The notes beneath the pieces are model-generated. The model ran no database searches and was not told the origin of the DNA. It worked only from the letters and a program-made list of their open reading frames with translations. Below are positions 17,925-26,400 of a stretch of DNA of 46,585 nt, one piece after another (the stretch's first letter is position 1; each line of letters begins with the position of its first letter). The DNA comes from Prevotella sp. Its GTDB lineage: Bacteria; Bacteroidota; Bacteroidia; Bacteroidales; Bacteroidaceae. A program made the position numbers and the translations under genes. The stretch spans positions 1-46,585 of the forward strand of contig JALFSW010000033.1 in the NCBI GenBank assembly GCA_022779305.1, written 5' to 3'.

Positions 17925-18788
17925 TTAATGCGAAAGGATTTCTAATCCGTTTTCGGTCATGAGGAAAGTGTGTTCCCATTGTGCTGATGGAAGTTCGTCG
18001 CCCGTAATCACTTCCCATCCGTAAGGGTCGTCAGCGTCAATGAAGACTTTCCATGTACCCATATTGATCATAGGTTCGATGGTGAAAACCATACCCGGTA
18101 CGAGCAACATACCCGTGCCTCGATAGCCATAATGTGCCACTTCGGGTTCTTCGTGGAAAGCGAGTCCAACACCATGTCCACAGAGATCGCGCACCACTCC
18201 ATAACCATGCTTTTCAGCGTGTTTCTGAATGGCATGACCAATGTCGCCCACGTAGCCAAAAGGTTTGGCTGCCGCAGCTCCAATCTCAAGACATTCTTTT
18301 GTTACTTTGACGAGCTTTTCTTTCTCTGGTGTGGTTTTCCCACCTACGATGAATGTGCGGTTGGCATCGGCAAAATAGCCATTGACAATGCAGGTCATGT
18401 CCACATTGATGATATCGCCCTCTTCCAAAACATCTTCTTCTTTTGGTATGCCGTGGCACACCACCTCATTGATACTCGTGCAAACGCTCTTTGGAAAACC
18501 ATTATATCCCAAACAAGCAGGCGTAGCATTGTGGTCTTTGCAGTATTCCATGCACAGGTCATCAATCTGTTGTGTGTTGAGTCCTGGGCGGATGATCGCT
18601 TCAACAGCATCCAAACACCCCGTATTCACAACGCCAGCTCGGCGAATGCCCTCTATTTGTTCAGGTGTTTTAATGAGGTTGCGAGTGGGCACGAGCTTGC
18701 CACGTTTTTCGAGTTCAATGATTTTTAAGTCGAGTTCCGTAGGCGGTTGTCCTGGTAGGCAGTGCCAACGTTTTTTTCCTATTTTCAT
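17925..18788 (-). CDS. map: Methionine aminopeptidase type I
   Basis: A 287-residue cytosolic enzyme that removes the initiator methionine. All five metal ligands are visible: D130 (INVD), D141 (ADANRTF), H205 (CGHGVG), E238 (FTIEPM) and E272 (QWEHTF). H212 in AFHEEPEV is the usual substrate-contacting histidine. About 40 N-terminal residues precede the catalytic domain (start KIGKKRWHCLPG). The protein is longer than the ~264-residue E. coli enzyme; the extension has only one cysteine and so is not a classical zinc finger. A stable hairpin region separates it from smpB upstream. Confidence 0.95.
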   Translation of the reverse strand: MKIGKKRWHCLPGQPPTELDLKIIELEKRGKLVPTRNLIKTPEQIEGIRRAGVVNTGCLDAVEAIIRPGLNTQQIDDLCMEYCKDHNATPACLGYNGFPKSVCTSINEVVCHGIPKEEDVLEEGDIINVDMTCIVNGYFADANRTFIVGGKTTPEKEKLVKVTKECLEIGAAAAKPFGYVGDIGHAIQKHAEKHGYGVVRDLCGHGVGLAFHEEPEVAHYGYRGTGMLLVPGMVFTIEPMINMGTWKVFIDADDPYGWEVITGDELPSAQWEHTFLMTENGLEILSH

Positions 18789-18817
18789 TTTTCGTTTTCT
18801 CCTTGTTATATGGTGGT

Positions 18818-18864
18818 GTTCCTTAGGGAATATGCGTGAAACGAAGTTCGTTACACCTAAGGAA
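18818..18864. repeat. Long imperfect hairpin between smpB and map
   Basis: TTCCTTAGG (18819-18827) pairs with CCTAAGGAA (18856-18864). Inside it GTG-AA-ACGAA (18836-18845) pairs with TTCGT-TA-CAC (18847-18856). The result is a two-tier stem with an 8-base bulge. A second small hairpin, GCCC/GGGT (18878-18891), follows. It may be an intercistronic processing site, an attenuator or a REP-like repeat. Confidence 0.5.
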
Positions 18865-18902
18865 ACGATTGATAATAGCCCTTTTATGGGTGTTATTCTT
18901 TG

Positions 18903-19382
18903 TTAATAATGCTTCATTGCACGGTCGATTTCCCGTCGGTCTTCTTTCTCCTTGAGCGTCTGCCGCTTGTCGTATTCCTTTTTTCCTCGGCAGAGGGCGA
19001 TGTCTACTTTTGCTCTGCCGTTTTCGTCAATAAAGATGAGTGTTGGGATGATGGTGTAGCCTGGGGTTTTGGCTTCGCTTTCAAGGCGGCGTATTTCTCG
19101 CTTTTTGAGCAAGAGTTTACGCAGGCGTCGCGATTCGTGGTTGGCATAAGAACCATAGAAATAGGGTGAAATGTTCATTCCTTGTACCCATATTTCCCCT
19201 CGTGTGATGATGCAAAACGTGTCTACGAGCGATGCTTTCCCTGCCCGAATCGATTTTATTTCTGTACCCGTAAGCACGATTCCAGCCGTGAAAGTGTCGA
19301 TGAAGTGATATTCAAAAGACGCCTTTTTGTTGCGAATTTGTACGGGCGACTTCTTTCTGATTTCCAACTCTGTTTTGTTCAT
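18903..19382 (-). CDS. smpB: SsrA-binding protein SmpB
   Basis: A 159-residue partner of tmRNA in ribosome rescue. Conserved segments are [55 protein letters not shown] and the basic tail [20 protein letters not shown] chose the ATG at 19380-19382 ([20 protein letters not shown]). The frame stays open upstream to 19538, but only by running out of frame through the preceding gene. The start lies 4 bases after that gene's stop, so the two are probably translationally coupled. No tmRNA gene was seen in this window. Confidence 0.95.
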   Translation of the reverse strand: MNKTELEIRKKSPVQIRNKKASFEYHFIDTFTAGIVLTGTEIKSIRAGKASLVDTFCIITRGEIWVQGMNISPYFYGSYANHESRRLRKLLLKKREIRRLESEAKTPGYTIIPTLIFIDENGRAKVDIALCRGKKEYDKRQTLKEKEDRREIDRAMKHY

Positions 19383-19386
19383 TTTC

Positions 19387-19896
19387 TTATCCTTGCGTGA
19401 TGGTGACAAAGTCTGCAAGATGTTCGTCCACGTAGGTGGCGATTTCCTGCGTCCATGCTTCTTCGCTGACGATGAAATCATCATCTTGATCATCAAATTC
19501 GGGCATTTGTTCGTAGAGTGCCATGAAGTCTTCATCATTCATGTCGCGTTCTATTTCGGCATGATACTTGTCATAGAATTTCTTTGTGCGGCGGATGTGC
19601 GAATAGAGTGTCGTAAGTCCCCAATTACGCATGGCAACGGCAAAGGGATTTTTGAAGATGAATGCGCCAAATCCATTATGAATCAGTTGCACATAACCAC
19701 CCTCCATCACTTCCTCGTGCAGATGTGCCCAAGCAAGGAGCGTGATTTGATCGGCACTTAAACTCCCGATGTTTTCTGTCGTAATCTCGCCCCCTATGGC
19801 ATCACGAATGGCAGCAACGAAAACAGCGATGAAAGCATCTTCGCCTTCGGCAGCTGCCTTACGAATGTCGGCGTCATTGACTTTTACTTCCAGCAT
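19387..19896 (-). CDS. DMP19/DUF4375-like protein
   Basis: A 169-residue soluble acidic protein with no signal peptide or membrane helix. The central region ([36 protein letters not shown]) resembles the DMP19-like domain (DUF4375), a family of mostly uncharacterised proteins; a DMP19 member has been described as a DNA mimic that binds a transcription factor in Neisseria. The C-terminus is unusually rich in D/E ([18 protein letters not shown]), which fits an acidic mimic or protein-interaction role, but this is inference. It heads the smpB unit and has its own promoter. Confidence 0.7.
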   Translation of the reverse strand: MLEVKVNDADIRKAAAEGEDAFIAVFVAAIRDAIGGEITTENIGSLSADQITLLAWAHLHEEVMEGGYVQLIHNGFGAFIFKNPFAVAMRNWGLTTLYSHIRRTKKFYDKYHAEIERDMNDEDFMALYEQMPEFDDQDDDFIVSEEAWTQEIATYVDEHLADFVTITQG

Positions 19897-19924
19897 TTTT
19901 CTTTATGATCTCTTTTTAATCTTG

Positions 19925-19954
19925 CAAAGATACGTTTTTTTGCTGATTTTTCAA
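19925..19954 (-). promoter_or_regulatory. Promoter for the DMP19-smpB unit
   Basis: On the minus strand TATCTTTG (19932-19925) is preceded, 19 bases upstream, by CTTG-like sequence whose TTG is at 19954-19952. It lies 29 bases upstream of the ATG. The -7 match is full and the -33 match partial. Confidence 0.6.
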
Positions 19955-20026
19955 GGAGTTTGGGGTTTAAAAAATGCAAATCATTTTTTTGATTGTGAAA
20001 GGTGAAGTGGGAAATGAGAGACGGGG

Positions 20027-20103
20027 CTAGATCGTCTGGTGAAGACCTAGGTAACCTAGAATTTGTAGCCGATGATCAGAACTATATCGTATAGAGAACC
20101 TAG
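20027..20103. repeat. Decayed CTAG-periodic array
   Basis: Intact CTAGs start at 20027, 20047, 20056 and 20100. One-base variants occur in register between them: CTGG at 20036 and GTAG at 20065, with ATAG near 20091. The 9-11 bp phase shows that this is an eroded copy of the same element. It sits in the divergent gap between the DMP19-type gene and the TonB-dependent receptor. Confidence 0.6.
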
Positions 20104-20198
20104 TAAAATCTTCTGAACGCTTGCAAAGCGTGAAAACAGCTAAATGAAATTGCCCCTTTGCTTGACAATATTTTTTATTTTTGAGCGTTATAAGAAAT

Positions 20199-22586
20199 AT
20201 GTTACACGAGAAGAGAAGAACGTTTTTAGTCCTCATGTTGTTTTGTCTGACAACAGCCTTTGCCGTAGCACAATCGTTCACGTTGCAAGGGAAGGTGTCC
20301 GACAAGAACGGCAACCCCATAGAATTTGCCTCGGTGATGGTACCCTCGCAGGGAAAACTTGCGATGACCAATCTGAAAGGTGAATTTAAACTCGATCTGC
20401 AAAGTAGTGACTCCGTAACGGTTCGATTTTCGATGGTAGGCTATAAGTCGAAAACAAGAACGCTGCGACGTCCGCAAGGTAAACAAACCCTTCTCATTCA
20501 GTTGTCGGATGACAACGAGTTGCAGGAAGTGGTAGTGGAAGGCAAGCAAACCCAACACGGAACGACGGAAGAACTGAAGATCGACCAAACCAAACAAGCA
20601 CCCTCGGCAACGGGTAATGCCGTGGAAGAAATGATACAAACACAAGCGGGTGTATCGACCCACTCGGAACTTTCATCGCAGTATAATGTCAGAGGCGGAA
20701 CTTTCGACGAAAACTCCGTATATATAAATAATGTGGAAGTCTATCGTCCTTTTCTTGTGCGCAGCGGGCAACAAGAAGGACTTTCGGTCATCAATGCCGA
20801 CATGGTGGAGCGTGTAGGCTTTTCAACGGGTGGTTTTGAAGCCAAATATGGCGACAAGATGAGTTCTGCACTCGACATCACCTACAAACGTCCGAAACGC
20901 AACGAAGGCTCGATTGCACTTTCGCTTTTAGGGGCAAGTGGCTACGTGGGACTATCGGGGAAGAAAATCACATGGCTCAATGGCTTACGCTATAAAACCA
21001 ATAAACTTCTTTTGGGCTCACTCGACACAGAAGGCGAATATGACCCAGCCTTCCTTGATTATCAAACCTATCTGTCATGGCAACCCAATGCGCGTTGGCA
21101 AATAGATTTCATTGGAAACATTTCGGAAAATCATTACAATTTCAAGCCCCAAGACAGAGAAACAAGGTTTGGAACAATGGAAAACGTGAAATCGTTTCGG
21201 GTTTATTTCGATGGACAGGAAAAAGACATCTTCCGCACGTTCTTTGGCTCTTTGAGCCTCACGAATCATCTTACGAAGAAAACCGACCTCTCGCTCATTG
21301 CTTCTGCCTATTCCACCAAAGAACAGCAACGCTATGACATTCAGGGGCAGTATTGGCTCACACAGACTGAAACATCTGAAAATCTGGGTGTGGGAACCTA
21401 CATGCAACATTCGCGCGATTATCTCAAAGCCAATGTGCAGAGCTATAAACTGATGCTTCAACATCGCACGAACCAACACAAAATAGAGGGCGCGATTACT
21501 TATAAAATAGAGAAAATCATAGAAAATTCAGCTGAATACGAGTATCGCGACTCGGCTGGATACAATGTGCCACACACGGGTGCAGACCTCAATCTCTACT
21601 ATGCGTTGCGTGCGCAAAACCGCTTAAATGCCAACCGAACAGAAGCCTATTTGCAAGACACATGGCGATTTCAGAGCAAGGATTCCATTCCTACACTCTA
21701 CACGCTGAACTATGGTGTTCGGTTTGCGCATTGGAGCTTCAACAAAGAAAGCATCGTTTCACCACGTGCGTCGCTCACCATCACTCCAGGCAGCAATCGC
21801 AACCTCTCTTTCCGCTTTGCAGCTGGACTTTACTATCAAGCACCTTTCTATAAAGAACTGCGCGATACGACAACCATCAACGGCATTACCTACGCACAGC
21901 TCAACAGCAAAATAAAATCGCAAACCTCCATCCATATGTTGGCAGCGATGAACTATCGTTTTGAAATGATGAATCGACCGTTTAAATTCACAGCCGAAGC
22001 CTATTACAAAGCCCTTGCCCGGCTCATTCCTTATTCGGTGGATAACGTCAAAGTCACCTATTATGGCGACAACAAGGCAAGCGGTCATGCCATGGGAGTG
22101 GACTTAAAACTCTATGGTGAGTTTGTGCCGGGCACCGATTCATGGCTCACACTCAGTTTGATGAACACCCGCATGAAACTTAACGGAAAGAGTATTCCGC
22201 TCCCCACCGATCAGCTTTATGCCATCAATTTGTTCTTCACCGATTATTTCCCTGGGTCAAAACGGTGGCGCATGTCACTGAAATTGGCTTTTGCCGACGG
22301 ACTGCCCTTCTCTGCACCCCACAAAGAATTAGAAAACAATTCCTTCCGTTCGGCTGCCTACAAGCGTGCCGATATTGGAATGAGCTATAATCTTTTTGAA
22401 AATCAAGACCGCAGTAAGCCTTCTATCTTCCGCAACGTTTGGTTAGGTTTAGACTGCCTGAATCTCTTTGGCATCAGCAATGTCAATTCCTATTATTGGA
22501 TTACAGACATCAGCGGACAGCAATATGCCGTGCCCAATTTCCTTACAGGTCGCCAGTTGAATGCCAGAGTGTTGATGGAGTTTTAG
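20199..22586 (+). CDS. TonB-dependent outer-membrane receptor with carboxypeptidase-like N-domain
   Basis: A 795-residue outer-membrane receptor. A Sec signal (1-25, MLFCLTTAFAVAQ) is followed by a carboxypeptidase-regulatory-like domain (about 27-105; LQGKVSDKNGNPIEFASVMV). A TonB-box-like stretch (ELQEVVVEG), a plug domain with YNVRGGTFDENSVYINNVEVY and a 22-stranded barrel complete it; the protein ends in LNARVLMEF, with a terminal aromatic typical of BAM substrates. I chose the ATG at 20199 over an in-frame TTG at 20181, because the TTG precedes the signal peptide by six extra residues and overlaps a TATTTTTG box. No SusD partner is adjacent, so the substrate is unknown; nutrient, metal or siderophore uptake is possible. 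Confidence 0.88.
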   Translation: MLHEKRRTFLVLMLFCLTTAFAVAQSFTLQGKVSDKNGNPIEFASVMVPSQGKLAMTNLKGEFKLDLQSSDSVTVRFSMVGYKSKTRTLRRPQGKQTLLIQLSDDNELQEVVVEGKQTQHGTTEELKIDQTKQAPSATGNAVEEMIQTQAGVSTHSELSSQYNVRGGTFDENSVYINNVEVYRPFLVRSGQQEGLSVINADMVERVGFSTGGFEAKYGDKMSSALDITYKRPKRNEGSIALSLLGASGYVGLSGKKITWLNGLRYKTNKLLLGSLDTEGEYDPAFLDYQTYLSWQPNARWQIDFIGNISENHYNFKPQDRETRFGTMENVKSFRVYFDGQEKDIFRTFFGSLSLTNHLTKKTDLSLIASAYSTKEQQRYDIQGQYWLTQTETSENLGVGTYMQHSRDYLKANVQSYKLMLQHRTNQHKIEGAITYKIEKIIENSAEYEYRDSAGYNVPHTGADLNLYYALRAQNRLNANRTEAYLQDTWRFQSKDSIPTLYTLNYGVRFAHWSFNKESIVSPRASLTITPGSNRNLSFRFAAGLYYQAPFYKELRDTTTINGITYAQLNSKIKSQTSIHMLAAMNYRFEMMNRPFKFTAEAYYKALARLIPYSVDNVKVTYYGDNKASGHAMGVDLKLYGEFVPGTDSWLTLSLMNTRMKLNGKSIPLPTDQLYAINLFFTDYFPGSKRWRMSLKLAFADGLPFSAPHKELENNSFRSAAYKRADIGMSYNLFENQDRSKPSIFRNVWLGLDCLNLFGISNVNSYYWITDISGQQYAVPNFLTGRQLNARVLMEF

Positions 22587-22634
22587 CTCACAAACGACAA
22601 TCGCATTAGGTATCATTCACCGAAGAAACTATCA

Positions 22635-24218
22635 ATGATAAAAGAATTTCAAATCCGAGTGGCTCCAAAGATTGCCCATACGGAAAACAATATCAAACAA
22701 TATCTCATCAACGAAAAAGGTATCCGAGAAAAAGAACTCAACAGTATTAGAGTATTGAAACGCTCAATTGATGCCCGACAAAGAAACATCTTCATAAACC
22801 TCAAGGTGAGAGCCTATATCAACGAATTGCCTAAAGACGATGAGATAATAAAAACGCATTATCCAGACGTCAGTCGGGCGCAGTCGGTGGTGGTGGTGGG
22901 TGCAGGGCCAGCAGGTCTTTTTGCAGCACTGAAACTCATAGAATTGGGAGTGCGTCCCATTGTTGTGGAAAGAGGAAAAGATGTGAGAGCCCGCAAGAAA
23001 GATTTGGCACAGATTGGGCGCACACAGACCATTGATTCGGAATCGAATTATTGTTTCGGAGAAGGTGGCGCAGGTGCTTATTCGGATGGAAAACTTTACA
23101 CACGCAGCAAGAAGCGTGGTTCGGTGGAGAAAATATTGAACGTCTTTTGCCAACATGGCGCATCTGTTAGTATTCTTGCTGATGCCCATCCACACATCGG
23201 AACCGACAAACTTCCAAAGGTGATTGAGAACATGCGCAATCGGGTGATAGCCTGCGGAGGAGAAGTGCATTTCCAAACAAAGATGACCTCGCTCATCATA
23301 GAAGCCGAAAAAGTAATCGGTATCCGCACACGTTCAACAGCCACAGAAAGTTTGGGCGAGGAAAAAGATTTCTTTGGAGCGGTTGTTTTGGCAACAGGTC
23401 ATTCTGCACGCGACATCTATACGTATCTGCACGAAAACCATATAGAATTAGAACCAAAGGGAATAGCAATGGGTGTGCGCCTTGAACATCCCTCAGAGCT
23501 TATTGATCAAATACAATATCACAATCCAAAAGGACGTGGCGATTATCTGCCAGCCGCAGAATATGCCTTTGTGACGCAAGTTGATGGGCGAGGTGTTTAC
23601 TCCTTCTGTATGTGTCCAGGGGGCTTTGTGATACCATCAGCCACCGACAAAGCGCAAATTGTAACCAATGGGATGAGCCCAGCCAATCGGGGGACAAAAT
23701 GGTCGAACTCGGGAATGGTGGTACAGATAAATCCAGAAGACATCAACGGAACCGATATTTTGCGCATCATGCGCTTCCAAGAAGAACTCGAACGCAACAC
23801 GTGGCAGCAAGGCTATCGAAAGCAAACAGCTCCTGCGCAACGCATGGCAGACTTTGTGAACAAACGCTTGTCGTATGATCTTCCACAGTCAAGCTATGCA
23901 CCAGGGTTGATTTCTTCTCCGCTCCATTTCTGGATGCCATCGCTGATCACCAACCGCTTGCAAACTGCGTTTAAAGTGTTTGGCAAGCAAGCCCATGGAT
24001 TTCTCACTAACGAGGCAGTGATGATTGCTTCGGAAACACGCACCAGTTCTCCCGTGCGCATCCTGAGAAATCATGAAACCTTGATGCACGTCCGAATAGA
24101 AGGACTTTTCCCTTGTGGCGAAGGGGCTGGATATGCTGGAGGAATTGTCAGTGCAGGCATTGATGGTGAAAAATGTGCAGAAATGGCTGCGGCTTATGTC
24201 AATGCCCATAAACAATGA
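22635..24218 (+). CDS. FAD-dependent dehydrogenase of the COG2509 family
   Basis: A 527-residue cytoplasmic flavoprotein. An N-terminal ~75-residue domain (IKEFQIRVAPKIA, KKGIREKELNSIRVLKRSID-type sequence) precedes the FAD-binding Rossmann motif VVVVGAGPAGLFAALKLIE (85-103). Downstream are GEGGAGAYSDGKLYTR, the second nucleotide contact ATGHSARD, and a C-terminal FPCGEGAGYAGGIVSAGIDG that contacts FAD. The GAGAYSDGKL motif is typical of these proteins, often annotated as uncharacterised FAD-dependent dehydrogenases. Substrate and electron acceptor are unknown. It starts 48 bases after the receptor gene and ends in a near-perfect hairpin. Confidence 0.88.
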   Translation: MIKEFQIRVAPKIAHTENNIKQYLINEKGIREKELNSIRVLKRSIDARQRNIFINLKVRAYINELPKDDEIIKTHYPDVSRAQSVVVVGAGPAGLFAALKLIELGVRPIVVERGKDVRARKKDLAQIGRTQTIDSESNYCFGEGGAGAYSDGKLYTRSKKRGSVEKILNVFCQHGASVSILADAHPHIGTDKLPKVIENMRNRVIACGGEVHFQTKMTSLIIEAEKVIGIRTRSTATESLGEEKDFFGAVVLATGHSARDIYTYLHENHIELEPKGIAMGVRLEHPSELIDQIQYHNPKGRGDYLPAAEYAFVTQVDGRGVYSFCMCPGGFVIPSATDKAQIVTNGMSPANRGTKWSNSGMVVQINPEDINGTDILRIMRFQEELERNTWQQGYRKQTAPAQRMADFVNKRLSYDLPQSSYAPGLISSPLHFWMPSLITNRLQTAFKVFGKQAHGFLTNEAVMIASETRTSSPVRILRNHETLMHVRIEGLFPCGEGAGYAGGIVSAGIDGEKCAEMAAAYVNAHKQ

Positions 24219-24248
24219 AAGGCAAATTCTGAAAATTTCCACAACTTA

Positions 24249-24290
24249 AACCCAAATCGGTTATTAGACCTCTAATGACCGATTTGGGCT
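24249..24290. repeat. Near-perfect 20-bp inverted repeat, dispersed CCCAAATCGGTCATTAGA element
   Basis: The left arm 24249-24268 and right arm 24271-24290 are complementary over 20 bp with two mismatches and a 2-base loop. The arm sequence (CCCAAATCGGTTATTAGA) recurs in altered form at 41438, 42148 and, reversed, at 42325. The element lies 30 bases after the flavoprotein stop and would fold into a strong transcript end hairpin. It lacks a clear T-tract. Confidence 0.75.
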
Positions 24291-24335
24291 AAAAGTTAAA
24301 GAATAGGTCTATAAAGCATAAATTCTTTTAAAATT

Positions 24336-24367
24336 TTTGGTAGTAAGAAAAGGAAGGCTTATATTTG
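24336..24367 (+). promoter_or_regulatory. Promoter giving an almost leaderless mRNA
   Basis: TTTG (24336-24339), 20 bases, TATATTTG (24360-24367) is a full consensus match. The -7 box ends only 7 bases before the ATG at 24375, so transcription is predicted to start within a few bases of the start codon. Confidence 0.75.
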
Positions 24368-24374
24368 CAATATT

Positions 24375-25226
24375 ATGAAACGAATAGTTATCACACTGGC
24401 ATGCGTAGCCTTTCTTGGCACATCCCTATGTGCGCAAGAAAGCTATAACGACACGACCCAACAGGAGAAGCCTATCAAGCCCATCACTTCTGCAAGTTTG
24501 CAAGGTCGCCGAGAAGCAACCGCTGCCGAAAAAGAATATGCAAAACGATTGGCAGAAGCGCGCGAACAACAGCGACAAATCGACTATAACCTACCTCCGA
24601 TGGATGAGAATGGGCAAGTTGTTGCCTATAACGATCCTGTACTCGATTATGGATGGGGATGGGACAGATGGCGATTGCATAAAGGGCTGAATTTGAACGT
24701 CGGAACATCTGTTTTTGCTAATTTTGGCAATGGAAGTAAAACGCGGGTTGGGTTTACACAAGACGTTTCGTTGATGTATGTTACCAATCTCTCGAATAAA
24801 CTCACATTAGCCGTGGGAGGCTATTTCAACAACCTCATGTATGGCAGCAATAACTATACGACAGCAGGCATCAATGCAGTGCTTGGCTATCGTTTTGATG
24901 AACATTGGAGTGCCTACGCCTTTGTTCAGAAAGCATTTACATCCGATAACGTATCGCCCTACATGATGGGTTTTGGTGCTTATGGCTACGGAATGGGCTA
25001 TGCACCAATGTATGGCGGATGGGGATATATGCCTTATCATCCCGTGGGCTATTATGGCTACGACATGATGGCAAATCGCTTTATGGATCGTTTTGGTGCA
25101 GGGGTAACCTATCAGTGGGGCGAACGCAATCAAAACTCAATTTCCATTAGCTTTGAATACGACCGTATGCCTCAGCCACGTAATGGTTTTTACAATTATA
25201 ACAGATACGATTATCCAGTGAGATAA
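24375..25226 (+). CDS. Outer-membrane beta-barrel family protein
   Basis: A 283-residue secreted protein with a signal peptide (1-20, ending SLCAQ). A charged segment (EATAAEKEYAKRLAEAREQQ) is followed by a beta-rich region of alternating hydrophobic strands (LNLNVGTSVFANFGNGSK, NKLTLAVGGYFNN, NAVLGYRF, SAYAFVQKAF). A Gly/Tyr/Met-rich loop (residues about 196-237) follows, then final strands (FGAGVTYQW, ISISFEYDRM). It is probably a small outer-membrane barrel of unknown role. The G/Y/M-rich loop is likely surface-exposed. It has its own strong promoter and is followed after 7 bases by the TerB/J-domain gene. Confidence 0.7.
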   Translation: MKRIVITLACVAFLGTSLCAQESYNDTTQQEKPIKPITSASLQGRREATAAEKEYAKRLAEAREQQRQIDYNLPPMDENGQVVAYNDPVLDYGWGWDRWRLHKGLNLNVGTSVFANFGNGSKTRVGFTQDVSLMYVTNLSNKLTLAVGGYFNNLMYGSNNYTTAGINAVLGYRFDEHWSAYAFVQKAFTSDNVSPYMMGFGAYGYGMGYAPMYGGWGYMPYHPVGYYGYDMMANRFMDRFGAGVTYQWGERNQNSISISFEYDRMPQPRNGFYNYNRYDYPVR

Positions 25227-25233
25227 GACGAAT

Positions 25234-26061
25234 ATGGCAATTGGAAAATGGATAGGCGGTGCCTTGGGATGGGTGGTTGCAGGCGGAAATATGCTGGGCG
25301 CAATCGCAGGTTATTGCATTGGCAGTCTCATAGACGATGCATTGGCAGGTAGCGCAAGCAACAACCAACAATCAAATGACTCATACGGACAACAAGACAA
25401 CAGACATTCGGGTTACTATCGAAATCAATCTGCCGAAGAAGAACGCAATTCGTTCTTGTTTTCTTTGCTTGTTTTGTCATCGTATGTCATCAAAGCCGAT
25501 GGCAAAGTGATGCACTCGGAGATGGAATATGTGCGCAATTTCTTGCGACAAAACTTTGGTGATCATGCTGTTGAACAAGGACAAGCCATTCTTTTGAAAC
25601 TCTTCGATATGCAAAACCAGCAGGGTAATGGGCAATTCAAGGAAAATATTCGTCAGAGCTGTGTTGAAATGCGTATGAATATGAATGTTGGCGAGCGGTT
25701 GCAATTGTTACACTATTTGGTGATGATTGCAAAAGCTGATGGTGTGGTGAGTCATGAAGAAGTGGCAGCACTCAAAGAAATAGCTCTCTATTTAGGCTTG
25801 TCGGCAGCCGATGTAGACTCAATGTTCAATATGCGGAGCAATGCGCAGCAAACCAATACGCTCGAAAGCGCTTATAAAATATTGGGTATCAGTCCTGATG
25901 CAAGCGATGAGGAAGTGAAAGCGGCTTATCGGAAGATGGCACTCAAACATCATCCCGATCGGGTGGCAACCTTGGGCGAGGACGTGAAGAAGGCTGCCGA
26001 ACAGAAGTTTCAAGAAATCAACAACGCAAAAGAACAAATTTTTAAAGCACGGGGGATTTAA
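25234..26061 (+). CDS. TerB and J-domain protein, DjlA-like
   Basis: A 275-residue protein. The N-terminus is a glycine-rich hydrophobic hairpin (7-34; GGALGWVVAGGNMLGAIAG), probably membrane-associated. A TerB-like helical domain (about 70-200) has two copies of the KADG motif (87-90 and 167-170) with the acidic EMEYVRNF and EEVAALK helices. The C-terminal J domain (209-275) has the HPD tripeptide at 240-242 (LKHHPDR) that stimulates DnaK. Domain order matches DjlA co-chaperones. It lies 7 bases downstream of the outer-membrane protein gene, so cotranscription is likely. Confidence 0.88.
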   Translation: MAIGKWIGGALGWVVAGGNMLGAIAGYCIGSLIDDALAGSASNNQQSNDSYGQQDNRHSGYYRNQSAEEERNSFLFSLLVLSSYVIKADGKVMHSEMEYVRNFLRQNFGDHAVEQGQAILLKLFDMQNQQGNGQFKENIRQSCVEMRMNMNVGERLQLLHYLVMIAKADGVVSHEEVAALKEIALYLGLSAADVDSMFNMRSNAQQTNTLESAYKILGISPDASDEEVKAAYRKMALKHHPDRVATLGEDVKKAAEQKFQEINNAKEQIFKARGI

Positions 26062-26074
26062 TCTTTTCAAAAAA

Positions 26075-26106
26075 TTTGGAATTGGTTAAATTATGTGCTA
26101 CCTTTG
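26075..26106 (+). promoter_or_regulatory. Promoter of the cobalamin-riboswitch btuB transcript
   Basis: TTTG (26075-26078), 20 bases, TACCTTTG (26099-26106) is a full consensus match, located just after the TerB/J gene and about 55 bases upstream of the riboswitch. Confidence 0.85.
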
Positions 26107-26159
26107 CAAACGCAATTGGTTCAAATTCATGGATCAATTATTTCCTTTAAAGACACCTT

Positions 26160-26366
26160 GTTTTCAGTAGGGTTTTGAAATGTAAATAGTTGATAATGAG
26201 ATGATGAAAAGGGAAAATGGTGAAATTCCATTACTGTCCCGCAGCTGTAAACTGTTTCCTTTTTCGATAAACGAATACCACTGGCAAAAGAGCTGGGAAG
26301 GTGTTTATCGATGTTTAAACAAAAGTCAGAAGACCTGCCAGTTTGCTAATTTTGCAGCTCTCGAGG
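26160..26366 (+). promoter_or_regulatory. Cobalamin (B12) riboswitch
   Basis: The conserved core is readable: GGGAAAATGGTGAAATTCCA (26211-26230), then ACTGTCCCGCAGCTGTAAAC (26233-26252), CCACTGGC (26278-26285), GCTGGGAAGGTG (26292-26303) and the B12 box with AAGTCAGAAGACCTGCC (26323-26339). It ends about 35-60 bases before the btuB ATG, in the usual position for Bacteroidota, where ligand binding represses expression of the downstream transporter. End coordinates are approximate. Confidence 0.93.
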
Positions 26367-26400
26367 AAAGGGTGAGCAATAACTTAAATCATTTTAATAG

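Noticed and set aside
20181..20198. TTG start for the TonB-dependent receptor
   Set aside because: The ATG at 20199 gives a normal signal peptide, and the TTG overlaps a TATTTTTG promoter-like box.
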